From: Geosiphon pyriformis
Taxonomy: Eukaryota; Glomeromycota; Glomeromycetes; Archaeosporales; Geosiphonaceae
Length of the DNA: 64,000 nt
NCBI GenBank assembly: GCA_016748015.1
Contig: JAAOMT010000222.1
Span: forward strand, 513,008-577,007
Direction of reading: 5' to 3'
Shown: piece by piece, positions 35,333 to 46,590 of the stretch
Numbering within the stretch: position 1 is the stretch's first letter
Layout: every line of letters starts with the position of its first letter
The notes under the pieces: model-generated
The model's input: the letters and a program-made list of their open reading frames with translations, nothing else
Database searches by the model: none
What the model was told of the DNA's origin: nothing
Program-made: the position numbers and the translations under genes

Positions 35333-35631
35333 ATGAATATTTTTAACAAAACTGTTGATAGGCTGGAACAAAAAATAATTGCTTTGAAAATTAAGTATAA
35401 TTATAAAAATATTATTATGTTTAATTCTTATAAGATTTTGTTTTCTGTTAATAATAATGTTTTTTCTAATTTAATGTTTCTTTAGAAACATAAATTTGCT
35501 GCTGTTAAGACTAATGCCATAAAAACGGCTGAATGGTTGGTTAAATTAGTTAATAATAGTGCTATATTGTTTGAAATTGTTCAAAAAATGTCTTTTTTGA
35601 GTAAGTTTTTTTCTAAAGTATTAATATAACA
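35333..35631 (+). pseudogene. LINE-like ORF1, C-terminal part (second piece)
   Basis: It reads MNIFNKTVDRLEQKI, then NNVFSNLMFL, a TAG, KHKFAAVKTNAIKTAEWLVK and LVNNSAILFEIVQKM, ending in TAA. The frame matches the piece ending at 29559 if element C is removed. One internal stop. No LINE endonuclease or RT follows. Confidence 0.5.
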
Positions 35632-36689
35632 TAGTCTAAACTGGCTCAAATAGTTAGTTATATATAAAAAGTACATAGGCTATACTTAGTTTAAAGTTAA
35701 TTTGTTCTAAAATACTAAATAGTAATTGAATTATACTTGTTAAACTTATTAAAAAAAAATAAGTTAAGAAATAAGATTTAAATATTAAAATATTTTAATC
35801 AATTTAAAATTTTTTATTATAACAAATAGTTACTAATAGTTAATAAACCAAATAATAATTATATTATAAAGTTTTTTATTATTAATATTAATAAAAGTTA
35901 TTACAAAAACTAAAGCAGTTTTCTAGTTAAATTGGCTAAAAAATAGCAATTTTACTTATTAAACTATTTTTTTAATTAATCTGTAATTTTTTTAAATATT
36001 TTGTTTTTTTATAATATTTTTTTATTGTAACATATAATATTTAATAAAAGTCTCTGAATAATATTATAAAAGTTTAATAGTATTTATAGTTTTGCAAAAA
36101 AATAGTTTATATATATATTTTAAGACTATATATTTAGCTATTTTTTTTTGTTTACTCAAACCTATTAAAATTGTTTTATATCTTATTTTAAAAACTATAT
36201 TTATTAAAAATATTAATACTTAAACTATTTAAATTATTAAATTCTATTATTTTGGATTTTAAATCTTTAATAATATTAAATATTAAATTTATTTTAGTAA
36301 ATTAAAAAGTAGAATTATTATATATATATAGTTTTATATATCTTTTTAATTAATCATTAAACTCAAACAAGTTTATAAACTTTGAATTAGACCCAAACTA
36401 AATTCAAACTTGTCAAAAAAGTTTCAACTTTGAATTTAAATTAAATCTACTTTGAAAATTTGGTTTAGTTTAATTTGATTTATTATTCAAACTGAACTCA
36501 AATAGTCTTTAAAATTCAGTTCAGTTTAGCTTATCAGTTTTCTATTTAATACAATCTGGTAATTTGTTAATTATAGAAATAGTAATAATAATAAAGTTAA
36601 CAGTTTAATAATAATATCATTATAAGATTTTACAGAATATTTTATCACTGCAAAAAATTATTGTTTCATATATATTGTATGTTATTTAT
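35632..36689. other. AT-rich region without a recognisable gene
   Basis: No coding stretch or LTR was recognised. 36360-36540 has a loose repeat of CAAACT/AGTTTG-type words (for example, 'actcaaacaagttt', 'aaactgaactcaaat'), probably a degenerate low-complexity repeat. Confidence 0.5.
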
Positions 36690-36990
36690 TATTATTGTAA
36701 CATGTTACAATCAAATGTTAAACGCGCATATGCAATACTAACTGATTCAAAATAGTTATTACTTTTAATTTATTAAAAAAAAATTTTTTTTAATTAAATT
36801 TTTAAATTAAAAAATGAATATAATATGCAGAAAATAAATCAATAAAAATGTAACTTTGTTATTTTTTTATCACAACATATTGTTATTACTATCCGTTTTC
36901 ATTTTTTATTCTTGGCCGGTGAACTATCCACAGCAGATTCATCAATAGCTTTGCGATACCCAAAAGTCTTAGGTCTGTGTTCCAGAAGTG
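36690..36990 (-). repeat. Left inverted-repeat arm covering the 3' end of the host gene
   Basis: The minus strand carries the last exon of the gene (KTFGYRKAIDES...), its stop and about 200 bp of downstream sequence, including GTATTGCATATGCGCGTTTA and TGTAACATGTTA. The same sequence appears on the plus strand at 39139-39344. Confidence 0.8.
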
Positions 36991-39024
36991 ACTTAATATG
37001 ATTCGTAAGGTTTATAATACGATACTGTACATAGATATTAGTTAAAAAAGTAGTGATTTTTATATATGCTATAATAAGAAAGATAAATAATACCTTAAAT
37101 GCTAGCATTGCTTTAATGATGCTCGAAAGTTCATTTAATTGATTTGTGGTGTTAGGAATAGTAAAACCATTAACCTGGTCAACCAAATAAAGACCATTGA
37201 CCCAATGAGCAGAATATATGAAAAAGTCTCTCTCTAAATTAAAAGTATGTAATGAGAATCAAAAGTATAATTATAAGAGGAAAAAACTTTTAAAATATGT
37301 ATTGAGATACATACTGTATACTTGTATACCAAACGTTTCTAATTGCTCAAGATCTTTCTTCGGAACTTTTCTTTCTAATAATAATTTTCGCAACTTGTAA
37401 AGAGATAGTTGCATCGCTAATTAAATTAAAACAAAGGATTTAACAACTTTCACTGGTAAAATCAAAAACCCCACTTTTTTTATTTACCTTTCAGCATCTT
37501 TTCTCGGTCCTCATTCAACTTATTATCGTCATNNNNNNNNNNNNNNNNNNNNNNNNNNNNNNNNNNNNNNNNNNNNNNNNNNNNNNNNNNNNNNNNNNNN
37601 NNNNNNNNNNNNNNNNNNNNNNNNNNNNNNNNNNNNNNNNNNNNNNNNNNNNNNNNNNNNNNNNNNNNNNNNNNNNNNNNNNNNNNNNNNNNNNNNNNNN
37701 NNNNNNNNNNNNNNNNNNNNNNNNNNNNNNNNNNNNNNNNNNNNNNNNNNNNNNNNNCTTTGAAATAGATATTCTGTTCTTCCTTTCTCAAATGGATTTT
37801 CATTTATTACTAACGATATTTTATTAACGTTTGAACTAAATCCAATTGTGTGTTCTTTGATGGCTTCGTCATATTTAATTAAGAGATTCACTATGTCTGC
37901 TGGTATCGCTACTGAAAAAGAGCTAATTATTTTTTCTTCTGCCTAAAGAAAAATCATCGTAAATATTATTACTTTCTTGGTTGTATTGCTAATAAAAAAA
38001 AACACAAACCATTTGCCAGTCATGTTCAGACGTTGCCCATTCTTGACTTGTCAGAAGATTCTTTATTGGATTTTGTTTATTATCCTCGGGCAAAAAAATT
38101 ATTTTATATCTCGCAATACCTTCACCATAGTTCAGAAGCTTTTTAACAACTGGATTTGTAACTTCCTATGATGTCAGAAAATAAATTGGTAAACTCAAAA
38201 CTATGCAAATTGTTAATTTACTTTTTAATTCTGCTTTTCATTAAATACATGCCTTCATTACTTCTTTATTTGGTTCCTGTTTGGAATAATTGTGCTGATA
38301 AGATATTAAATGATTAACAGATAAACACATAAAAAATGAAAAGACTCAACATTAAATTGGTTCCATGCTTGATCGTTGTACAAAATCTCTGTATCCTTAG
38401 TGGTAGATCTAATGTATATTTTTGCCTGTTCAGTAACTTGAGTTGCAATCGTTAAATGTTGGTCCGCCTGATTGAAAATAAACCAGCACAAATGTTATCT
38501 GATATTTCAAGCACATTAAAAAAATGATATTGCATTACCTTCAACGATTTCACTGTCTTCAACGTGATTATATATACGATTTGATAAATCATTTAACCAA
38601 AAATTGTCAATGCGACCCATTTTTTTGGAATCCATCTCACAAATACAAATATATGTAAAGCAAATTATTTTTATCAAAGTGAGAAAGAACAGCAAGTTAC
38701 AAGCTGGCTGTAGCAGAGGCATAGTCCATAACCATGTGGAGACGTAGTCCCATCGGTAGCTGCATGAATGTAACAAAGCTATCCAAAGAAAATTTTATAC
38801 CTCGAATTGTTTCTGGAAACGTATTGCAGTCTGTTTCTCATTTCCTGAACCATGAATAGTTATATAATGTATTTGTTTTTCAATTGCTCTTGTTACAGAA
38901 GCTTTATCCATAGGGAGTTTGGCAGCTTTCCATGCCTTATGGTATTGAAGAATATCCCAATCTTCGCAAGGAGTATTTAGAAAGTAGGCCTTCCGGTGTC
39001 TGATAGCATTATTGTAACAAATAT
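36899..39024 (-). CDS. Spliced host gene of unknown function, ten visible exons, 5' end and middle incomplete
   Basis: Exons on the minus strand: about 39024-38801, 38635-38546, 38467-38351, 38294-38262, 38165-38010, 37942-37758 (runs into N), 37532-37488, 37416-37315, 37233-37094 and 37024-36899 (TGA stop). All eight visible introns are GT-AG, 56-165 bp, and the phases agree across joins. Two donors are weak (GTTGAA, GTTGAG). About 405 residues are visible, hydrophilic, without membrane segments; they include WKAAKLPMDKASVTRAIEKQ, VTEQAKIYIRSTTKDTEI and a Lys-rich C-terminus. No internal stops. I do not recognise the family. The first exon has no ATG that I can place, so the 5' end may be truncated. 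Confidence 0.7.
37533..37757. other. Assembly gap (225 N) inside the host gene
   Basis: The run of N separates exon 37942-37758 from exon 37532-37488. Translations across it are meaningless; the gap may hide one exon and an intron. Confidence 0.99.
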
Positions 39025-39138
39025 GTCACTGTAACTTGAACTAAAATCTTAAGAACGTAACTTTTCATAAACAAATTATAAGAATTAGAAATATTGAAAG
39101 TCTTGTTAATTTCCTTAGAAAAGGAATAATATTAAGTT

Positions 39139-39344
39139 ACTTCTGGAACACTTTTGGGTATCGCAAAGCTATTGATGAATCCTGCTGTGGATAGTTCACC
39201 GGCCAAGAATAAAAAACGAAAACGGATAATAATTAACAATATGTTGTGATAAAAAAATAACAAAGTTACATTTTTAAATAAATCATAGTTAGTATTGCAT
39301 ATGCGCGTTTAGCATTTGATTGTAACATGTTATAATAATAATAA
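39139..39344 (+). repeat. Right inverted-repeat arm: truncated copy of the host gene 3' end
   Basis: The plus strand repeats the last exon from ACTTCTGGAACAC through CACCGGCCAAGAATAAAAAA and the downstream GCATATGCGCGTTTA and TGTAACATGTTA. Against the left arm it lacks 10 bases after GGAACAC, has one extra base in 'gaatcctgctg', and lacks about 100 bp in the middle of the flank. It is a broken fragment, not a second gene. Confidence 0.8.
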
Positions 39345-39360
39345 TTGAAATAATCTAAAT

Positions 39361-39570
39361 GGAACACCCTGTTCCAGGAACTATCTTGGAAAATCATGTG
39401 ACTTCTGACCCATATATGTAATACTGTTGCTTTTTTTCGTGCAACTTGTGACTTTTTTCATGCGACGTTCGCGCTTTTTGAAGTTTTTGTGCAATAAAAG
39501 AGCCCAGAAAAGCCGAACTTCATATACAAAGTATGAATTATAAGTTTCAAGTGTTAAAAAGCAATAAATT
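39361..39570 (+). promoter_or_regulatory. Possible promoter or leader of a broken gene
   Basis: This stretch is richer in G+C than its surroundings. It holds the palindrome GGAACACCCTGTTCC (39361-39375, 6-base arms) and an AATAAAAGAG motif near 39493, and leads to an ATG at 39571. The promoter role is a guess from position only. Confidence 0.3.
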
Positions 39571-39751
39571 ATGGTAAAACTGACTATTCAAACAAAAACT
39601 ATTCAAGACTGCAATTTTATTGATATTCCAGTTCAAGATATATTAATATCTTTCTTTCTTAATACCAATGCATAACTTTCTTAATATTAAAGTCTGAAAT
39701 TGACAGTTATGGACCAAGAAGAAACATCTGAACAAGTGCCAATAAATAATG
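39571..39751 (+). pseudogene. Broken first-exon-like fragment
   Basis: From ATG 39571 it reads MVKLTIQTKTIQDC and on to FFLNTNA, then meets TAA at 39673, 39682 and 39688, and afterwards stays open in the same frame (VMDQEETSEQVPINNG) to a GTAAAA donor-like site at 39752. All three stops could be CAA codons changed by C-to-T. After that only AT-rich DNA follows. The gene family is unknown to me. Confidence 0.45.
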
Positions 39752-40249
39752 GTAAAAAAATCCACATTAAAATCTTAAAAAGATTTTTATTGATGAATAT
39801 CTTTTTATTATGAAAAAAAGCCAATAATATTATAAAACAAGAAAGATTTAATATTGTTTAAAAAAATTGAAGCTATATTTTAAAATTTATATCAAACATT
39901 ATAGTTGTAAATATAAATTTAATAATTATTGTTAATTAAAAAAAAATCAATTTTTATAATCACTGTAATCATAAATCAAAACACCAAAATTACAAATAGC
40001 ATACTAATATTAACTTTATAAAATGTTTTATTTATAATTTTTACAACTTTTATTAATATACATAATTATTTATTATATTCTAATATTTCTAAGTAAAATT
40101 TAACTTTTTATTAAAAATAAAAATCTATTAATTAATACTTAAAAAAAGCTATTAAAAACAAAATTTTTAATTAAGTTTATTCTTAATCATAATTTTTTAA
40201 ATATAATACAAAAATTTAAAGTTTATATTAATAAAAAATTAGATATATT
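39752..40249. other. AT-rich region without a recognisable gene
   Basis: About 500 bp of poly-A/T-rich sequence. No coding stretch, LTR or RNA gene recognised. Confidence 0.5.
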
Positions 40250-41038
40250 ATGAATCTAAAAAAAAATTTTTTTTTCTTTGTCCCAAATTCCCAAAAAAAA
40301 AGTTTTTACAATAAATTTAAACCATTTTTGCTTAATTACAAAACCACTATTGGCTATAGTATTATTGTTATAAAGAAGTCTGTTAAAAGCTTTGGTTTTA
40401 ATGCTGGGAAGAAAAAAAAAGAAAACACTTTGAAAAATAGTACTATTAGTAAGATAATTTCTTTAGAAGAGGTAATTAGGACTTCTTAGACCTTTAATGC
40501 TAGTAATATGAAAAGAGAATTTTTAATAAAGAAAACCAGTATAAATTATAGTAAAAGAAATGTGTTTAATAAAAGTAATCCTAACCAAATACCAAAGAGA
40601 CTGAGATTAATAATGAAAAAAGCTTTAGATATACTTCTGAATAAAATTGACTTTTTGGATATAGATGATAATAATATTTTTTAACTGTCTCTGTGTTTTT
40701 TTTTTTACTACTTAAAAATTTAGTTAATGTGTCTGTCAGAAAGTTATTTGTTTTGGATATTAGTTTGGACAAAATTGTTAAAAAATCTTCTTAAAAGAAG
40801 CTTATAGTAATTAGAAAGTTGTTTTTAAAAATTAATGGTTTTAGAAAAATCTCTATTTCCTCAAAATTTGCTGAAATTATCAAAGTAACATTCACTTCTA
40901 AATCAACTTGGCTTAGACTGTTGATATGACTAAGAATGTAATGATTTTGGTAAATACCAATTTCAAAAAATCTGCTAAATGTTCAGATTAGACTGTAATT
41001 GTGAAAAAAATTCCAATTAAAATATTAGCTAAGGCTAT
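40250..41038 (+). pseudogene. LINE-like ORF1, N-terminal part
   Basis: Segments read KKSVKSFGFNAGKKKKE, KIISLEEVIRTS, LNKIDFLDIDDNN, VSVRKLFVLDISLDKIVKKS, RKLFLKINGF, ILVNTNFKKSAKCSD and VIVKKIPIKILAKAI, in one or two frames with stops between them. The order fits the N-terminal half of the RRM-type ORF1 of LINE elements in mycorrhizal fungi as I recall them; the VIVKKIP block would open the RRM. It is cut by the LTR of element D at 41039. It is a different copy from 29281-35631. Confidence 0.5.
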
Positions 41039-41890
41039 TGTTACTCATAGAATATAGGAAATATATTAGCATATAAATTAGCCAATCAGAAATAGACATA
41101 GTAAATGTGGAATTCCAAAATTCTTCTTAAAAAAATTACAGGATTCCAGAAATTTCAGAATTCTCATATAAAAAATTGTAAAATTCTAGAATTCCAGAAT
41201 TTTTCTTAAAGAAATTGCAAGATTCCAGAAATTCCAGAATTCCTGATATAAAAAATTGAGGAATAAAAAAATCTCAATTATGTATATATGGTGATAGTAT
41301 TAAAAGTAGAAAAGACAGATCTCTCAGTTTAGATTTTATCTAAGCAATTTTCTAATTCACAAATATTAATAAATAATTATTTGCTTTCTTAATCCACTTT
41401 TTATTATCAATACTTCATATTAATAGTGGCCAATACTTAATCATGCTGGAACAATAGCTTTTAATCATGACTATTGACAGGATATTAACATTCTTTGCCT
41501 TGGCTTATTTTCTTTATTTTCTTTTCTTTTTCTTTCTTTTGTTTTTTTTTGTATTATTGTATACTAATTAATTAAAAATTAAAGTACTAAGTTACAAATA
41601 TTATAGGGTCTAGTAAAAGATCCATGAAACAAGAGTAGAAAACTTATAAATTTGAGAATAGCTTATCAGGAAAATTACCAGCCACCATGCTGAGAAAAAA
41701 ATTTAACAGAATTGTGGTTTTAAGAGGCTACTAAAACAACAAATTAAATCTCTGTTCATTATACAAAAGACTCAACCAAAACCTTCAGACAATCAAAAAC
41801 CTTCAAATCATAATCATTATCACTAAGCAAAATAGCACCAAGTTATGGGTTTGTTATTTGATTTAAGATCTTAAATAAACACTTATGACA
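41039..41890 (+). repeat. 5' LTR of element D
   Basis: It runs from TGTTACTC to TGACA (TAACA mutated), 852 bp. CCAAT (near 41080-41088) and a TATATATGG box (near 41283) are kept. The primer site at 41893 reads TAGTGCTC, one G-to-A change from the consensus. Confidence 0.85.
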
Positions 41891-41953
41891 TTTAGTGCTC
41901 TCTATGAGATATAATTCTACAGAGAATTAGCACTAACAACAATCATTCAAAAG

Positions 41954-43700
41954 TGGCAGAACCAGAAAAAATAAAGACAAACTATCTAGAATTCACCAAA
42001 TCCTTATTTTAACATTACTGTTAACATTTGGAATTAACTAACAATTACCTATTAGCAGAATTAGCCTTTAATTTCTATGTTAACAAAAAAATTTTATATT
42101 TGCTAGAAGTACTAGTAGAGACTGATTCAGCAAGAAAAAATTTCTACAACAAATTAATTCAAAATACCAGCCTATTAGCAAATTATAACTTTATGGCAAT
42201 TTTTACTAAAATCAATAAAGAAATTAAATATTACACTCAACAAAGATACCCAATTATTTATGCAAACAAAGACAAAGAAAAATTACAAACACCAGCAGTA
42301 ACACCTCAAAAAATACAACCATCTACTTGAAAGAAAACAAAACTTGAATCACCAACCAATCTATCATACTACTATATACCTGGAAGCACCATCAACATTT
42401 TATCAGCAGACATGTCCATATTAAATGCAAAAATATCATTGGCACAAATACTATTTCAAAGTAAACAATCAAAAGCCAACTTATTTGAAACCTACAATAA
42501 ATATTTTAAGAGATTTAAATTGCAATCACTAATGCCATCAGAATTTTGATTACTGCTATTGTTACCAGATTTCAGAATTATAAGTCCTTGAAAAATAACA
42601 GAATCAGAAGAAGAGGAAAATAACAACCAAGATTTTAATTATCAAAATCTGATTGTAGAAAATCTGGAAATTGAAACTCTAAATATTCAAACTCAGCAAA
42701 ATTAGAACAATCTCAACTCAGATATTATTAATCAACACTTACTTTCAGTGATTATAATTAATCAACCACCTATTGAACTGATTGCTGAACCACTTCAGCA
42801 GCCAATATCCTCTCAGCAACAACCACAACAACTTCAACAACCACCACAACAACAGCAACAAGTTATAGCACCAATAGCATACACCCTTATTGCCAAATTA
42901 GAAAAATTTACTGGCAAAGAAAATAATGCCCAAGTTTGGCTCAACAATGTTGCCAAAACAATCATTGCTAATAATTGGGACAATGCCAGAGCTCTACAAG
43001 CTATCCCATACTTCTTACAAGATACTGCCAATTTATGGTACCAAAGCTTAATCAATAAATCTATTACCTTTAATGTGTTTAAAATAGAGTTCTTGAGATA
43101 TTTTAACAACAATAATAGTATTAATTGCTTAGCCAATACTTTTACCAACATTAAGCAAGAAAAAACTGAAGCAGTTACTACTTATTTAGAACACTTCCAT
43201 AGAAACTTGTGCCAAATACAGGCAATTAATGCAAATTACTTTACAGTGCCACAGATTCTGAACCAGTTTATCTGTGAACTATGCAATAGTATCTTTCAAT
43301 GTGTATGTTTAATACACCCACAAACTTTTTAAGACATAGTTATTAATGTATAAGATTTTGAATTCACCAAACTCAAAGCTAATCATGTCCAAGCCATCAA
43401 CTTAGTGATGAATGAATTATCTGAATTGGATTCTAAGTTGAAACAATTCAGTAATTCTATTAATTAAAAATTAGAGAGATACTTAGCTAACAATCAAGCA
43501 ATCTATTAATCTTCACAGCAATGCAATAATTAAGAAAATATGAATTATTTCCAAAATTAGTCACATTTATTATTATTAACCAATTAGCAGTGGCAGCAAA
43601 AAACACATGTTTGCCACTATTGTAGTAAACAAAGACATTTAAAAATCAACTGCAGATTAAAGATGGATAACTAATAATTGGAAAATCAATATTAAAACTT
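41954..43700 (+). pseudogene. gag of element D
   Basis: It starts with GTG in AAAAGTGGCAG as in element 2. The N-terminal block (ELAFNFYVNKKI) and a 194-codon open stretch (42748-43332) with AIPYFLQDTANLWYQSL and TYLEHFHRNLCQIQ are clear. Here Trp (NNWDNA) and Arg (HFHRN) stand where element 1 has TAG and TGA. The knuckle CHYCSKQRHLKINC is intact at 43612-43653. Confidence 0.82.
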
Positions 43701-43940
43701 CAATTACCGGGTTTTAACTCCGAATTATTACCCAAATTAAAATTACTATTCACTCTATTATGCCCAAATAACACACCAGCCAATTTATCAACTACTGGTA
43801 TATCAAACTTTAGCATCCATAATCTATTAACTACAGTCCCAAATTATTTATTAAACACCTCCAATTTAAACACTGTTCAAAACCCAGCTTTGATATTACA
43901 TGGAAGACTCAGAGTAACTCAACAAAACTAAAAATCAGTA

Positions 43941-44575
43941 ATGATAGTCCATCAATTGATTTCCAGTTCTTTTAACTCAACACTAAGATCATATTCTCAG
44001 AATTTGGGAACTGGATATGCCCAAAATTTGAATTTCCAGCAATATTTAAGTCTCTTGATTACCCCAGAAGATGTCTCATTCAGCAACCAAAAACCCAATC
44101 AGAAGCAGCCATTTATCAGCAATATTTTACCAGCAACTATTACTGAAGACAAATCACTTACCACTATCTTTTTTTTTGAACTCAAGGAACCAGTTATAAT
44201 ACTGCTATTTAGTAAAGCCACTCTAAAATCAAAATCCATTATGACAATGTATACAGATGCTAAAGTTGATGGTCAGTCCATTAAACTGATTTTAGACAGT
44301 GGATTAGCTAGCAGTATCATTACTCAACAATTCATGGATCAATTAGGTCACCGAATTGATCATACCACCAGTGCATAAATAATCACTGTTGATAGGACAA
44401 CAAAGACTTCAATAAACAAAATTGACGACTTTTTCTTTGAAATCAGTGGCATTGTCACACCAATCAAAGTTTTTGTCATGGAAGCCACCCAGTACTAAGC
44501 ACTAGTTGGTAATAACTGGCTGTTCAAAAACAATGCTGTGCTCAACTGAAATACCTAGAAACTACAACTTAGTTA
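43941..44575 (+). pseudogene. Aspartic protease of element D
   Basis: The active site LILDSGLASSII (Asp codon 44295-44297) is intact. The 145-codon stretch ends at TAA after TTSA, then continues with INKIDDFFFEI and ALVGNNWLF. Confidence 0.75.
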
Positions 44576-44579
44576 GAAC

Positions 44580-46590
44580 AGCCAACACACTTGAATACCA
44601 GCAATTTGCAGTCACTTTAAGACCACTTACATCTCAGCACCACTAATTAAGCTCAAAGAAAAAAAGAAAAAGCCTATTAAGTCTTATGGACCAATAATAA
44701 ACACAATGAAATACCACTTATATTTTCATGGAATGACAAAGGAAAGAGAAAGTGAAAAGAGGAACTTACCTGAAATAATAATCAAATATTGTGAACTGAC
44801 AATGATCAGGATAAGCTGACATTAATTTGGAAGTAAAAAAAAACTAAAAAAAGAAAAAGAGCCAGCATTAGCAACTATTACAACTTATACTCTATATATC
44901 TATACTTTATCACAATTATCTAACTATTGCCAACCAAAAAGACAAAAAAAATGGAATAATGAGTCTTGTCTCACCTATGGAACCATCTTGCTCGACAAAA
45001 AACATTCCTGGACATGAAAGAATATACAACAAAACATGCCAATATACTATCTTAATAAATGACTGGATACAAAAAAGAACTCCAATCAACAATACATGAA
45101 AAAAAAGTGTTGTGATGATTGAAAGGATATTCCCATAATGAACATGAGATCTGAAGAATGGCAAATGCAAAAATAGAAAGCACTACTTCCAGTGAACTAC
45201 TGGAAATTAAAAACAACCCATTATTTTTTTTTGAACCCAAATACATCCCAATTTTTGATGTCTTTGGCAACATTAAAAACAATTCAAAGAATTTTATAAG
45301 CACTATCAGTGCCTGGCACCAACAAAAGAAGAACAAGAATAATGCTTGGAAGAAATCAACACTCAATTATGTGACTACTGTTTAATTTCATATGACTTCT
45401 AATATTGTAATGAGTGTGATCTTATCTACAATCCACCACTATGCATGATCTACATAATTCCAGAAAAAAAAAACCAATCAGTAGCTGCATATTGAAATTG
45501 GAATCATCATGCAATTCTGATTCAAACTCTAATAATGATAACAACAAAAATAATAGTTCCAGCTTTGTTTAAAATAGCAATAAAAATAACAACAATTTAA
45601 ACTCCAATTCAAACCCAAAACAATATATTACACTTTCTGATCTTACCAAGAAATAGAAACTTAAATAGTTCAGTAACAATAATGAAAGTATTATGCCAGA
45701 ATGTGCACATGATATTGATACAAAGTTTGATTTGAAATATCTGGGAAAAGATGCCATCAAATTGGAACCATATTTATGCACCTGTATTAATCTTAAAGTA
45801 GTACTGGAAATTTTAGCAACAACAATAGTTCAATTAGCATTTAGGAGTAGTTTAGTAAAAAAAAAATCAACATCAGAGAAGAAATAATTGATATAGGATA
45901 TGTAAGAAATATTATTGCAATGATACAAAATGACTCAAAAAAGGCCTATATCATAAAGTTAAACAAAAAGATAGTATAGGTAATATTCTTGTTTCTGGTT
46001 AAAATAGCTCAATTAGTATCAGTAGAAAACAGAAAAAAATTAGAGATTACAGTTAAAGAAATACAGAAATTCGGATCCATGAATAGAATAGATGTACCAA
46101 TTAATATAATAGAGAAAAAAGTTATTGACAAGAGAAAAATTATCTTTACCTATCAATTAATTTTTATTTTACCATATAACCAGTATATGTTAGCCATAGA
46201 AAGGGGAGTAAAAGATCAAGCTTAGATTTTTGAAGCAGAAACTACTATGTGTAAATCAGGAAAAATTGAACTTACAAATTTTTATATATCAGCCAAAAGT
46301 CTGAAACATATCAAAATTTCCATTTACAACACAACAGAAGATGTTTTTAAGATACCAAAAAGAACTATCATCAGATATTTAAGCATTGAAGTTAAAAAAC
46401 AATCACCAAATCTCATTTCAGACTTTCCACAACTGTGTGAATATGTGGATATTACATCACAAACAATATATGAATGAGAAAAATGTTATTTGCTCTAATC
46501 TGAACAATTGAAACAGATAAACTTGGAAAATTTAGACCCATTACAATGAATGCAGCTTAAAATATTACTCAACAACTTCAATAACATCTT
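44580..46590 (+). pseudogene. Cys-rich modules and dUTPase of element D
   Basis: Module 1 is largely lost; a CLTYGT remnant lies near 44965. Module 2 reads LCDYCLISYDF.YCNECDL at about 45370-45425. The dUTPase begins near 45693 (TKFDLKYLGKDAIKLE), with FRSSLVKKK (motif 2), a decayed motif 3, and IQKFGSMNR (motif 5). The linker with ISIYNTTEDVFKIPKRTIIR runs to 46477. Several frame changes. Confidence 0.7.

Noticed and set aside
37480-37891. Reading frames running through the N block
   Set aside because: The N bases carry no information; only the flanking exons are supported.
38516-38776. Continuous 86-codon reading frame as an independent gene
   Set aside because: Its first part (38636-38776) falls within a 165-bp GT-AG intron of the host gene, and its last part is the exon 38546-38635.
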